This document shows, piece by piece, positions 54,373 through 63,700 of a stretch of DNA of 64,000 nt (position 1 is the first letter of the stretch; each line of letters begins with the position of its first letter). The position numbers and the translations under genes were made by a program. The notes beneath the pieces were generated by a model. That model saw only the letters and a list, made by a program, of their open reading frames with translations. It was not told the origin of the DNA and did no database searches. This DNA is from SSF14 sp037045585 (GTDB taxonomy: Bacteria; Actinomycetota; Acidimicrobiia; Acidimicrobiales; Microtrichaceae): contig JBAOIR010000043.1 in NCBI GenBank assembly GCA_037045585.1, positions 124,001 to 188,000 of the forward strand, given 5' to 3'.

Positions 54373-55626
54373 TCAGTCGGTCGTGGTCGACTCCCGTTGC
54401 GCCCACGAGTAGACGCCCTTCGCCATCGTCGACCGTTCGATCGAGGCGCGGGCCCCGAAGACCGCGGCCCGCGCCGAGCGGACCTCGTCGACGTCGGGCT
54501 CGGCGAGCGACGCCATCTCCACGAGATGGGCGGCCAGGCGATGCTCGCCGGAGGCCGAGAGCTCGAGCGCCCGTTCCACGAGGCGATCGACCCCGCCGGC
54601 GAGCGCCGCCACCTCGGCTGCCACCGCAGCGTCGGGCGCCGGCTTGAGGTTGGCGGGGTTGCCGTCGTACCAGCCGCCGTACAGCCGCCAGATGTTGCGC
54701 ACGACGAACTCCGGCTCGTCGTACACCGGCTGGAGCCACGGACGGCCGAGAAGGTCGTCGGGGGGCGTGACGGTGTGGATGATGTCGTCGAGGCGGGCGC
54801 CGGCGTTCATGAGCTCGATCGTCTGGGTGAAGAGCGATTCGAGATAGCGGGCCGTGTCGGTGAGGACCCCCTTGATCCGCTCGGAACCGGCGATCGGCAG
54901 ACCGTGACCCGGGAGCAGGAACTCGGCGCCGAGCTCCGCCATCTTTCGCAGTGCGGCCGCCCACTCGTCGCAGTACCGCTGGGCCTTCTGGGGGTTGCCA
55001 CAGTTGGGGCTGGCCCAGATGAAGAGGTCGCCGGTGCAGAGCACCTTCGACTCGGGGATCCACACCCACGTGTGGTCGTCGGTCTCGCCACGGTCGTGGC
55101 GCAATTCGAAGGCGGTGTCGCCGACGGTGACGGCGAGCTCGGACTCGTAGGTCTCGTCGGGATACCGATAGTCGCCGGGGAACATGGGGAACGGCAGTTG
55201 GAACTGCCGTTGATTGATGATGCCGTTGTAGCCGTTGGTCGCCTCGTAGCGGCGGAACCGGTGGGGGAGTGCCTCGTGCGCCAGCACCCGGGCCGGGCCG
55301 TTGCCCTCGGCCTCGAAGAGCTTCACGGCATAGATGTGGTCGACGTGGCCGTGTGTGAAGACGGCGGTGTCGAGCCGCTCGTCGGTCCAGCTGCGGGTCG
55401 TCTCGACGATCGACTGCGCGTGGAGCGGACTCCCGGCGTCGACGATGACGAGGCCGTCGCCGGTCCGCGTCGCGACGACGTTGGCGAACGACTCGATGAA
55501 CGCGATGTCGTCGGTGATCGGCTGCAGACGGGCGTTGCTCGCTATCTGCAGGGGATGGTGTTCGTCGATCGACAACGCGCCGGAGATGATTCGCTCCGAC
55601 AGCTCGAGAAGGTCCGGTTCGGACAT
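54373..55626 (-). CDS. Alkyl-sulfatase-like MBL-fold hydrolase
   Basis: 417 residues. The metallo-beta-lactamase metal motif is THGHVDHIYAVKLFE; LLPGHGLPI carries a further His. The C-terminal IWRLYGGWYDGNPANLKPAPD is the alkylsulfatase dimerisation signature of SdsA1/BDS1-type enzymes, which cut sulfate from alkyl sulfates. It lacks a signal peptide. A palindrome lies 21 bp upstream of the ATG. Confidence 0.88.
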   Translation of the reverse strand: MSEPDLLELSERIISGALSIDEHHPLQIASNARLQPITDDIAFIESFANVVATRTGDGLVIVDAGSPLHAQSIVETTRSWTDERLDTAVFTHGHVDHIYAVKLFEAEGNGPARVLAHEALPHRFRRYEATNGYNGIINQRQFQLPFPMFPGDYRYPDETYESELAVTVGDTAFELRHDRGETDDHTWVWIPESKVLCTGDLFIWASPNCGNPQKAQRYCDEWAAALRKMAELGAEFLLPGHGLPIAGSERIKGVLTDTARYLESLFTQTIELMNAGARLDDIIHTVTPPDDLLGRPWLQPVYDEPEFVVRNIWRLYGGWYDGNPANLKPAPDAAVAAEVAALAGGVDRLVERALELSASGEHRLAAHLVEMASLAEPDVDEVRSARAAVFGARASIERSTMAKGVYSWAQRESTTTD

Positions 55627-55646
55627 GTGGTCCCCCTGTCTCCGAC

Positions 55647-55661
55647 CGTTCGGCCGGAACG
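55647..55661 (-). promoter_or_regulatory. Candidate operator of the alkylsulfatase-like gene
   Basis: CGTTC-GGCCG-GAACG is a 15-bp palindrome, 21 bp upstream of the ATG at 55626. Flanking bases (ACC/GTT) extend it imperfectly. Confidence 0.45.
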
Positions 55662-55852
55662 TTCAAGAGGTTAGGCGGCACCGTCGATGGGTAGGGGCTG
55701 AGGATGAAGGACACGGAAATGCATCGAATGCAGGTGAATCTCCCAGACGCCTTGTTGGACCCCGGGTCCCCGGTTACTGTGACAGGGCGTCTGGGGACGA
55801 CTCTGGTGCAACTCGTGGGCGACCGCGGGCAAGAGATGAGAGAGGTGCGACG

Positions 55853-56578
55853 GTGAAGCGTGTACTGACGGTGGCAAGTTCATTGGTGCTGGCCACCACG
55901 TGCCTGTGGGTCAGCACCGCCGCGTCGCAGGAGACCACGACCACCACGACGGTCGAGGTCACCACGACGACCGAGGCGACCACGACCACCGCCGCGCCGA
56001 CGACCACGGTCGCCGAGCCCGAGGTCACCACGACGACCGAGGCTCCGGCCGAGACCACGACCACGGTCCCCGAAGAGCCGCTCGTACTCCCGGGCCAGCA
56101 CGTCACCGCCGGTCAACTCGCCTTCGACATCCGCTTCACGGACTCGCCTGCCTCCAACTGCACCAAGACGCTCGACCTCGCCGGCGGTCAGGTCAACATC
56201 GGCCTCGACGAGTCCGGCAACATCGGTGGCGTCTACGGCCTCGCCCCCTCGGGTGGCGGCGGTAACGCTGGCATCTTCATGATCGGCCTCGGCGCCGTGC
56301 CCGCCGGTGTGGCCATCGTCAGCGTGAGCGACGGCGACTGCGAGTTCGACGCCGTGGGCATCGGCTCGTTCGCCTCCGACGGCGGCTGGGCCCGCCTCAA
56401 CGGTGTCGGCGCCGGCCTGCACCCCGGGTACGAGACCCCCGACTACGTCAACATGTTCCTGGTCGACGCCAAGGTCGACGCCTCGGCGGCACCTGCGGTC
56501 CTCGACATGAACTACGTCAAGAACTTCCTGCTCCGTCAGCGTCCCGGTCTCGAGGGGTACCTCCCGCCGGAGGCCTGA
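55853..56578 (+). CDS. Secreted threonine-rich protein of unknown function
   Basis: 241 residues from a GTG. Signal peptide (KRVLTVASSLVLATTCLWVSTAASQ), then about 50 residues of threonine-rich linker (TTTTTT, VTTTTEAPAETTTT), which is a cell-wall-spanning or glycosylated stalk. The C-terminal 150 residues are a small beta-rich domain with NCTKTLDLAGGQVNIGL and two cysteines. Not recognised. No anchor motif at the end. Confidence 0.7.
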   Translation: MKRVLTVASSLVLATTCLWVSTAASQETTTTTTVEVTTTTEATTTTAAPTTTVAEPEVTTTTEAPAETTTTVPEEPLVLPGQHVTAGQLAFDIRFTDSPASNCTKTLDLAGGQVNIGLDESGNIGGVYGLAPSGGGGNAGIFMIGLGAVPAGVAIVSVSDGDCEFDAVGIGSFASDGGWARLNGVGAGLHPGYETPDYVNMFLVDAKVDASAAPAVLDMNYVKNFLLRQRPGLEGYLPPEA

Positions 56579-56691
56579 TCGGGGTCCGGCGCTGCCGGCT
56601 CTCCGAGTCGTCCCTCGGGCCGTTCCTGCCGATCGGCGGACGGCCTCGGCGTTGGCCTGTCGGGCCATGGCCTGCGTACAGTCCCCCCGGT

Positions 56692-57909
56692 ATGGATTTC
56701 GACGACAGCCCCGAGGAAGCGGCGTTCCGCCAGGAGTGCCGCACCTGGTTGGCGGCCAACGCCAAGCTGCGCACCCCGGGTATCGCCGAGGTGTGGCGAA
56801 CCTTGCGGCCCCGTGACGAGGACGAGGACGACGCCGGCCAACTCGTCGGCAAACGCTGGCAGGCCCTCAAGGCCGACGCCGGATTCGCCGGTATCCAGTG
56901 GCCGGTCGAGTACGGCGGGCGTGGCCTGTCGGGTCACCTCGCCGGCGTCTTCAAGCAGGAGGAGGCGCGTTACGACGTGCCGGCCAACTCCTTCCAGGTC
57001 GGCGTCGACATGGTCGGTCCGACGCTGATCGCCCACGGCACGCCGGCACAGTGCCAACGCCACCTCGACCCGATCAAGCGGGGCGACGAGGTGTGGTGCC
57101 AGCTCTTCAGCGAGCCCGACGCCGGCTCCGACCTCGCGGGGCTCTCGACCCGCGCGGTCCGCGACGGGGACGAGTTCGTGGTCAACGGCCAGAAGGTGTG
57201 GACCTCGGGTGCCCAGTCGTCGGACTGGGGCATCCTCCTCGTCCGAACCGACCCCGATCAGCCGAAGCATCGGGGCATCACGTACCTGCTCGTCGACATG
57301 CGCACGCCCGGCATCGAGGTGCGCCCGCTCACCCAGATCGACGGAGCGGTGCACTTCAACGAGGTGTTCCTGAGCGACGTGCGCGTCCCGGTGGAGAACG
57401 TCGTGGGCGAGATCGACGGCGGTTGGGGCGTCACGATGACGACGCTCGTCAACGAACGCAGTGCGATCGGTGGCGGCGGCATGGTGCAGTTCGCCGAGAT
57501 CCTGATGCTGGCCCGGGAGCTGGGCCGCACCGACGAGCCGGTCCTCCGTCAGGAGCTCGCCAAGATCTACACGTACTTCCAGATCACGCGGTTCCTGGGC
57601 TACCGGGTGCAGACGTCCATCTCGAACGGTCGCCAGCCCGGTCCGGAGAGTTCGGTCATGAAGCTGCACATCAGCCGGCAGTACGGCGAGGGCGGCGATC
57701 TGTACATGTCGTTGCTCGGCGCGGCGGGCATGCTGTGGCTCGACGACGCCCCGTTCGACGGGTTCTTCCAGGGCCTGTTCCTTGCCCAGTGGGCGCCGCG
57801 AATCGGTGGCGGCACCGATCAGATCCAGCGCAACATCGCCGGTGAGCGTGTGCTCGGCCTGCCCGCCGAACCCCGCGTCGACAAGGCAGTGCCCTTCAAA
57901 GATCTGTGA
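56692..57909 (+). CDS. Acyl-CoA dehydrogenase (FadE type)
   Basis: 405 residues. IQWPVEYGGRGLSG, LFSEPDAGSDLAGLSTRA, NGQKVWTSGAQ, NERSAIGGGG and the C-terminal GGGTDQIQRNIAGERVLGLP are the actinobacterial FadE pattern. The Glu of NERS is in the position of an alternative catalytic base. It is convergent with the two-gene operon at 57925-60106. Chain-length or sterol specificity is unknown. Confidence 0.9.
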   Translation: MDFDDSPEEAAFRQECRTWLAANAKLRTPGIAEVWRTLRPRDEDEDDAGQLVGKRWQALKADAGFAGIQWPVEYGGRGLSGHLAGVFKQEEARYDVPANSFQVGVDMVGPTLIAHGTPAQCQRHLDPIKRGDEVWCQLFSEPDAGSDLAGLSTRAVRDGDEFVVNGQKVWTSGAQSSDWGILLVRTDPDQPKHRGITYLLVDMRTPGIEVRPLTQIDGAVHFNEVFLSDVRVPVENVVGEIDGGWGVTMTTLVNERSAIGGGGMVQFAEILMLARELGRTDEPVLRQELAKIYTYFQITRFLGYRVQTSISNGRQPGPESSVMKLHISRQYGEGGDLYMSLLGAAGMLWLDDAPFDGFFQGLFLAQWAPRIGGGTDQIQRNIAGERVLGLPAEPRVDKAVPFKDL

Positions 57910-57924
57910 GCTGACGGGTCGGGC

Positions 57925-58896
57925 TCAGTGAGGTGCGGAGGCGGCAAGCGTCTCGCCGAGGTGGCCATGGGTGGTGCCCAGGGCCGAGCCGTACACCCGG
58001 GACCGGGTGACGTAGCGATGTGCGGTGTGTTCCCAGGTGAAGCCGATGCCACCGTGGTTCTGCACGTTGATCTGGGCGTTGTCGATCGCGGCCCGAGCGG
58101 CGACCACGCGAGCGGCGTGGGCATGGAACTGGGCGTCGTCGCGTCCGTCGCGTAGGGCGAGCGCCGCGTAGTACACCTGGCACATCGCCGCTTCGGCGCG
58201 GGTCGCCATGTCGGCGCACCGGTGCTTCACCGCCTGGAAGCCGCCGACGGGCTGGCCGAACTGCTCCCGGTCGATGCCGTACGACACCGACTGCTCGGTC
58301 GTGGCTCGGGCCATGCCGGCAAGCATCGCCGCCACGAGGAGCGCTCCTCGGCGGAGCAACGCCTCGCCGTCGGGCGCCGTGGCGAGCGGTGCGGACTCGT
58401 CGAGATCGATGGCCAGTGCCACCGGTACGAGCGTGTCGAAGGACGGGATGTGCTCGAGCGCGACACCGTCGAGATCGACGAGTGCGACCCGGTCACCGTC
58501 GACGAGCAGGGCGATCGTGGCGCTCTCGGCGTCGAGGACCGAGAACTTCTCGTCGTTCCACCGCTCAGCCAGGCCGACGCGGGCCTCGCCGGCGACGAGG
58601 CGTGCTGCCAGCTCCGTCTCGCCGGCCTCCGCAGCGACCCGCGCTGCGAGGACGGTGGCGAGGAACGGCCCCGGAACGCACGCACGCCCGAGCTCCTGGA
58701 AGAGCAGGACCTCCTCGGCGAGCGAGTACCCGACACCGCCGAACGCCTCCTCGAGCCCGAGCCCGAGCCAGCCCTGCGCCACGGCGGCGTCCCAGAGGCG
58801 GTCGTCGAGCGGTTCGCCGAGCGTGTGGTTGCCGGCGATCACCGAGGCGATCGAGCCGACGATCTCTTCCTGTTCCGAGGTGGGGAGTAGATCCAT
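57925..58896 (-). CDS. Acyl-CoA dehydrogenase, beta-type partner subunit
   Basis: 323 residues. EEAFGGVGYSLAEEVLLFQELGRACVPGPFLATVLAARV and GIDREQFGQPVGGFQAVKHRCADMATRAEAA are family features, but the mid-domain SEP/SxAGS loop and the GGxxEIQ ending are missing. This is the shape of the non-catalytic partners in actinobacterial alpha2beta2 dehydrogenases. It follows the 60106-58922 gene after 26 bp. ATG at 58896 chosen; longer frame upstream lacks family similarity. Confidence 0.87.
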   Translation of the reverse strand: MDLLPTSEQEEIVGSIASVIAGNHTLGEPLDDRLWDAAVAQGWLGLGLEEAFGGVGYSLAEEVLLFQELGRACVPGPFLATVLAARVAAEAGETELAARLVAGEARVGLAERWNDEKFSVLDAESATIALLVDGDRVALVDLDGVALEHIPSFDTLVPVALAIDLDESAPLATAPDGEALLRRGALLVAAMLAGMARATTEQSVSYGIDREQFGQPVGGFQAVKHRCADMATRAEAAMCQVYYAALALRDGRDDAQFHAHAARVVAARAAIDNAQINVQNHGGIGFTWEHTAHRYVTRSRVYGSALGTTHGHLGETLAASAPH

Positions 58897-58921
58897 GTCA
58901 GTCAGTCCTGTCGATCGCGGG

Positions 58922-60106
58922 TCACTTGACCCGGGGCAGGCCGAGCACGCGCTCGCCCACGATGTTGCGTTGGATGTCGGTGGTGCCACCACCGATCGTG
59001 TAGGCGAAGCTCTGCAGATACGGGCCGGTCCAGCCGTTGCCGTCGACGGGGGTGAGCTTCAGGGCCTCGGGGCCGATGATGTCGAGGGCCAGCTGGTACA
59101 CGCGCTGGTGGAGTTCGCCGTGGAAGAGGCGGGTCATCGAACCCTCGGGCCCGGGCACGCCGGTGCGCTGGGTGCGACTGATCCCGGCGATCGTCATGGC
59201 CTTGAGCGCCGCCACCTCGGCCCGGGCGAGGGCGAGGCGGCGGGCGATCTCGTCGTCCGCGATCGCCGGGCGCTTGCCGTCGGGACCGGTGCGGACGCGG
59301 GCCTCCTCGATGAGGCGCTCGACGACCGACGCCAACTCGACCTGGTCGGCCATGAACGCGGTACCGCGCTCGAAGCTGAGCGTGGTCATCGTGACCCGCC
59401 AGCCGTCGTTGATCTGGCCGACCACGTTGGTCAGGGGGATGCGCACGTCGTCGTAGAAGACCTCGCAGAAGTCGTTGACGTGGCTCATCGTCGTGATCTC
59501 ACGGATCTCGATGCCCGGCGTCTTCATGTCGCAGATGACCCAGCTGATGCCCTTGTGCTTGGGGGCGGTGGGGTCGGTGCGGACGAGGAGCTCCTGGTAG
59601 TCGGCGACGTGGGCGTACGACGTCCAGATCTTCTGACCGTTGACCACGAGCTCGTCGCCGTCGATGACGGCCTTGCAGCTGAGGTTGGCGAGGTCGGAAC
59701 CGGCGCCGGGCTCGGAGAACCCCTGGCACCAGACGACCTCGCCGCCGAGGATCTTCGGCAGGTGGAACGACTTCTGTTCGTCGGTGCCGCTCACGATGAG
59801 TGTCGGCCCGCCGTGGTTGTTGCCCACGAACGTGCACGAGTTGTTGAGCGTGAACGGCGGGTCGGCGCGGGCGAATTCCTCGTACCAGATCATCTGCTGG
59901 ATGTCGTTGAGGCCCTTGCCGCCGAACTCCTTCGGCCAGTTGATGCCGGCCCATCCCCCTTCGAAGAGGGTCTTCTGCCACGCAAGGTCGAACTCGCGCA
60001 TCGGTTGGCCGTCGGGCGGACGTTCCTCGGTCGGCAGGTTCTCCGCGAGCCAGGTGCGGGCCTCCTCACGGAATGCCTGCTCCTCGGGTGTGAAGTCGAG
60101 ATTCAT
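58922..60106 (-). CDS. Acyl-CoA dehydrogenase, alpha-type catalytic subunit
   Basis: 394 residues. NWPKEFGGKGLND, CQGFSEPGAGSDLANLSCKA, NGQKIWTSYAHVADYQELLVRTD, TLSFERGTAF and GGGTTDIQRNIVGERVLGLPR are complete FadE motifs. With the partner gene 26 bp downstream it probably forms a heterotetramer like FadE28-FadE29-type enzymes of sterol side-chain degradation. A 19-bp palindrome lies 14 bp upstream of its ATG. Confidence 0.92.
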   Translation of the reverse strand: MNLDFTPEEQAFREEARTWLAENLPTEERPPDGQPMREFDLAWQKTLFEGGWAGINWPKEFGGKGLNDIQQMIWYEEFARADPPFTLNNSCTFVGNNHGGPTLIVSGTDEQKSFHLPKILGGEVVWCQGFSEPGAGSDLANLSCKAVIDGDELVVNGQKIWTSYAHVADYQELLVRTDPTAPKHKGISWVICDMKTPGIEIREITTMSHVNDFCEVFYDDVRIPLTNVVGQINDGWRVTMTTLSFERGTAFMADQVELASVVERLIEEARVRTGPDGKRPAIADDEIARRLALARAEVAALKAMTIAGISRTQRTGVPGPEGSMTRLFHGELHQRVYQLALDIIGPEALKLTPVDGNGWTGPYLQSFAYTIGGGTTDIQRNIVGERVLGLPRVK

Positions 60107-60119
60107 CGATGCCGAGAGT

Positions 60120-60138
60120 ATCTGACGGTGTGTCAGAT
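60120..60138 (-). promoter_or_regulatory. TetR-type operator of the two-gene dehydrogenase operon
   Basis: ATCTGAC-GGTGT-GTCAGAT: perfect 7-bp arms with a 5-base centre, 14 bp upstream of the ATG at 60106. Confidence 0.6.
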
Positions 60139-60178
60139 CGGCCCATCGGATGGCTGATCTGTCCGGTTAATCGGCCGC

Positions 60179-61441
60179 TCAGATCAGGCCGAGCGCCACG
60201 GCGACGACAACGAGCGCCATCGTGCCCACGAAGTCGACCGACGCCGTCACCATCGGGGTGCCGTAGGTGTCGGGGTCGACGTTGAACCGCCAGGCCCCGA
60301 TCGTGGAGTAGTACGCGAGGGCGGCGACGAACGCCATCGTGACGATGGCGGCGAGGAGGCTGGTGGACAGGAGCCATCCGAACCCGGGGGCGCCGGTCGA
60401 CCCCGTCAGGAGCGAGACGAGCCACGCGCCCAGGGCGTTGAAGAGGAGCAGTGGCACCGCCAGACCGAACACGAGCGAGAAGTCGCGTCTCGCCTCGGCC
60501 CCGGGAGCCAGCGTCGGTTCGACCGAACCGATGTGCAGGTTGGTGGCGATGCGTCCGCACAGGATGCCCCCGAGCGCGCCGGCCGACGACACGAACGCCG
60601 GCTGGAGGATGCCGAGCGCCGGGAGCAGGTGGAGGAGGTTCTGCTGCTTCTGCAGGACGAGCCCGGCGAGCGCCGACAGCACGAGCGCCGCAGCGAGCAC
60701 CGGCAGCGACTCACGGAAGATCTCCTTGAAGAGCTCGAGGCCGGTGCGCCACGACATCACGGCGACCACCGCCGTGATGACGACCACAACGCCGCCGAGC
60801 ACGTTTGCCACACTGCCCCGTCCGATCAGTTGCGCCGCGAGGTACAGCGCCGGGATGGTGATGACGTCGCCGAGGGTCGAGACGGTCGGAGCGACGAGGT
60901 TGTCGAGGTCCCACTCGAAGCGCACTGCGCCGATCGTGAGCAGCACGGTCGCCGCCGCTACCACCACCGAACCGAGGATCCCGCCGAGGGCCGACACCAT
61001 CGCGAGTTCGAGGAACGACACGTGCTGGATCACGCCGAGGGCGACGGCCAGCACCTTGGCGAACCCGGCGAGGATCACCGACATGACGAGCGTCAGGCTG
61101 AACGAGGCCAGCAGGTTCTGGCCGAGCACGGAATCGGCCTTGAAGGAGACGCGGAACGTGCCGGTGTGGATCGAGGTCGAGAGCCGGTTGCCGAGCGTCG
61201 AGAACACGTTGCCACGGAGACCGATCGCCGCCGGAACGAGGATGAGCATCGGCGAGAGCCGCGACCACGTGTCCTCGAACCCGACGAGCATTGCGCCGGC
61301 GGCGAAGCTGGTCGCCGAGTTGAACCCGAGGGCGACGAGGCTCTGGCGCGCCGCGCTGCCGGTCGGGCCCAGGAGCTCGACCAGTCGCCTCAGCAGGCGG
61401 TCGGGGCGCAGGCCCCCGGCGGCGTGACGCGACCGTGCCAT
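60179..61441 (-). CDS. MgtE/SLC41-like divalent-cation transporter
   Basis: 420 residues, about ten membrane helices in two related halves: LILVPAAIGLRGNVFSTLGNRLSTSIHTG and FVSSAGALGGILCGRIATNLHIG. Each ends in an MgtE-like DVITIPALYL or PDTYGTPMVTASVDF element with the conserved Asp that binds the ion. The N-terminal CBS domains of classic MgtE are absent, as in SLC41-like duplicates. Mg2+ or another divalent cation is the likely cargo. Confidence 0.85.
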   Translation of the reverse strand: MARSRHAAGGLRPDRLLRRLVELLGPTGSAARQSLVALGFNSATSFAAGAMLVGFEDTWSRLSPMLILVPAAIGLRGNVFSTLGNRLSTSIHTGTFRVSFKADSVLGQNLLASFSLTLVMSVILAGFAKVLAVALGVIQHVSFLELAMVSALGGILGSVVVAAATVLLTIGAVRFEWDLDNLVAPTVSTLGDVITIPALYLAAQLIGRGSVANVLGGVVVVITAVVAVMSWRTGLELFKEIFRESLPVLAAALVLSALAGLVLQKQQNLLHLLPALGILQPAFVSSAGALGGILCGRIATNLHIGSVEPTLAPGAEARRDFSLVFGLAVPLLLFNALGAWLVSLLTGSTGAPGFGWLLSTSLLAAIVTMAFVAALAYYSTIGAWRFNVDPDTYGTPMVTASVDFVGTMALVVVAVALGLI

Positions 61442-61475
61442 GGTCGCCGACCCTACTGGCGTTGGCCGCGGGCCC

Positions 61476-62627
61476 CTAGGACGGGGCGATCTCCACGCGG
61501 AGGGGTTCGAACCCGTTGAAGCCCAGGGACGAACACGAGACCGTGTACGCCCCGGCGCCGTGGAGACGGATGCGGTCGCCCGACGTCAGCGCCAGCGGCA
61601 GCTCGACCGGCCGGCGCTCGTAGAGGATGTCGGTGCTGTCGCACGTCGGCCCCGCGACGACGGCGGGCGAGGTCGGACCGCCGACCGTCGTCGACAGCGG
61701 ATACCGGATCGATTCGCCCGACGCCTCCGACAACCCCTGGAACAGCCCGACATCGATGAACACCCAGCGGCTGCAGGCCTGGCCCGGACGTTCGACCACC
61801 CCGATGACCTCGGCCTCGATGACCCCGGCGTCGCCGACGAGGAACCGGCCGGGCTCGATGGCGAACGAGATCGGGGCGCCGTCGAGGTGACGGGCGATCG
61901 CCGCGTGGATCACTTCGGAGAACTCGGCCAAGGCCGGGGTCGGGTCGGCGAGGCGACTGGGGAGGCCACCCCCCAGGTTGACGGTGAACGGGGCGTCCGG
62001 CGTCACCTCGACCACCTCGAGCAGCTGGGCGACCTGCGCCAGCGCGTCGTCCCAAGAGGTGGGGTCGGACTGCTGCGAGCCGACGTGGAACGTGGCGCCC
62101 ACCCCGTGGCCCCGCGACTGCGCCCGCACGAGCATCGACTGCGCCGTCGGCACGTCGGTGCCGAACTTGCGCGACAGCGGCCACGCCGCGCCCGTTCCCT
62201 CGGTGTTCAGCCGGGCCAGGACCGTCGATCCGGGGGCGTGGTCGAGCACCTTGGTGAGCTCGTGATCGTCGTCGACCGCGAACATCGCGACACCGGCGTC
62301 GCGGGCATGCTCGATCTCGCTCGCCCGACGGACCGTGTTCCCGTACGAGATGCGCTCGGGCGGCACGCCGTGGGCGACGGCGACGTCGACCTCGTTGGTC
62401 GACGCAGCGTCGATGCCGCACCCCATGGTGGCCAACAGGCCGATCACGGCCGGATGGGGGTTGGCCTTCATCGCGTAGAAGACCTGGGCGTCGGGGATCG
62501 CCTCGGTGAGTTCGAGGTACCGGTTGGCGACGATGCTCAGATCGAGGGCCAGCACCGGGGTGCGCCCGGTATCGGCGTCGAGGAACCGGATCGCGTTGGT
62601 CGGCGAGTCGAGATTCGTGACGCTCAC
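61476..62627 (-). CDS. Ornithine/lysine decarboxylase-family PLP enzyme (fold III)
   Basis: 383 residues. YAMKANPHPAVI holds the PLP Lys, ATFHVGSQQSD and FTVNLGGGLP bind the cofactor, EPGRFLVGDAGVI the phosphate, and GPTCDSTDILYERR the catalytic Cys of ornithine-decarboxylase-like proteins. It removes CO2 from ornithine or lysine to make putrescine or cadaverine. GTG at 62627 overlaps the stop of the reductase gene upstream (GTGA). Confidence 0.9.
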   Translation of the reverse strand: MSVTNLDSPTNAIRFLDADTGRTPVLALDLSIVANRYLELTEAIPDAQVFYAMKANPHPAVIGLLATMGCGIDAASTNEVDVAVAHGVPPERISYGNTVRRASEIEHARDAGVAMFAVDDDHELTKVLDHAPGSTVLARLNTEGTGAAWPLSRKFGTDVPTAQSMLVRAQSRGHGVGATFHVGSQQSDPTSWDDALAQVAQLLEVVEVTPDAPFTVNLGGGLPSRLADPTPALAEFSEVIHAAIARHLDGAPISFAIEPGRFLVGDAGVIEAEVIGVVERPGQACSRWVFIDVGLFQGLSEASGESIRYPLSTTVGGPTSPAVVAGPTCDSTDILYERRPVELPLALTSGDRIRLHGAGAYTVSCSSLGFNGFEPLRVEIAPS

Positions 62628-63661
62628 GAACCGGCCTCGGCGGTCGTGTCCGATGCGGGGAGCCGCAGGATGACCTTGCCGGTGTTGGTGCCGGTGAAGA
62701 GCGCGTTGAGGGCGTCGACCGACGACTCGAGGCCGTCGAAGTACTGCTCGAAGTGCTTGAGCTTGCCCTCGGCGACCCACGCTCCGAGGGTGGCGGCCGC
62801 CTCGGGGAAGCGGTCGACCCAGTCGAGTGCGATGAAGCCCTGCATCCGGCCACGTCGGGCGATCAGGTTGAGGTAGTTGGCCGGACCGGGAGGACGGCCC
62901 TGGTCGTTGTACACCGAGATGGCACCGCAGAGGGCGACCCGTCCGTGCATCGCGAGCGCGCCCAGCACTGCGTCGAGCACCTTGCCGCCGACGTTGTCGA
63001 AGTACACGTCGACGCGGTTGGGGCAGTGCTCCTTGAGCGCGGCGGTGAGGTCGTCGGTGCGGTGGTTGATGGCGGCGTCGAACCCGAGCTCGTCGACGAT
63101 GAACTTGGCCTTCTCGTCGCTGCCGACGATGCCCACGACGCGACAGCCGATGATCTTGGCGATCTGACCGACCAGCGATCCGGTGGCGCCGGCGGCGGCG
63201 GACACGACGACCGTTTCCCCGGCCTTCGCCTCGCCGATCTCGGTGAGGCCGTAGAGGGCGGTCGTTCCGGTGGCACCGTAGATCGAGATCAGCGCGATGA
63301 GGTCCTCGGTGTCGGGCGGCAACCACGTCGTGAACAGGTCGTCGCGGACGACGGCGTACTCCTGCCAGCCCGGAAGGCCGTAACCGAGGTCGCCGACCGC
63401 GAACTTGTCGCTGCGGCTCTCGACGACCCGGCCGATGCCGCTGCAGCGGACCACCTCGCCGATGCCGACGGCGGGGAGGTATCCCTCACCCCGGTTGAGC
63501 CAGGTGCGGACGGTCGCGTCCATGCCGAGGAGCATCGTCTCGATGAGCGCTTCGCCCTCTTGCAGTTCGGGCCTCGGCTGTTCGACGATCTCGAGGTCGT
63601 CCCACGTGAGCAGGCCCTGCGGGCGCTGCTTGAGTACCACGGCTCGATTGGTTTCGGTCAT
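62624..63661 (-). CDS. NADP-dependent zinc-free MDR oxidoreductase
   Basis: 345 residues. VVSAAAGATGSLVGQIAKIIGCRVVGIVGS is the nucleotide-binding loop; DVYFDNVGGKVLDAVLGAL and YFDGLESSVDALNALFTGTNTGKVIL match the leukotriene-B4 12-hydroxydehydrogenase / CurA-like group, which lacks zinc ligands and reduces alpha,beta-unsaturated carbonyls. Coupled by overlap with the decarboxylase gene although functionally distant. Confidence 0.93.
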   Translation of the reverse strand: MTETNRAVVLKQRPQGLLTWDDLEIVEQPRPELQEGEALIETMLLGMDATVRTWLNRGEGYLPAVGIGEVVRCSGIGRVVESRSDKFAVGDLGYGLPGWQEYAVVRDDLFTTWLPPDTEDLIALISIYGATGTTALYGLTEIGEAKAGETVVVSAAAGATGSLVGQIAKIIGCRVVGIVGSDEKAKFIVDELGFDAAINHRTDDLTAALKEHCPNRVDVYFDNVGGKVLDAVLGALAMHGRVALCGAISVYNDQGRPPGPANYLNLIARRGRMQGFIALDWVDRFPEAAATLGAWVAEGKLKHFEQYFDGLESSVDALNALFTGTNTGKVILRLPASDTTAEAGS

Positions 63662-63700
63662 GGCCGAAACGTAGCCCGACTGACCCCGGCTCGGCGTGCG

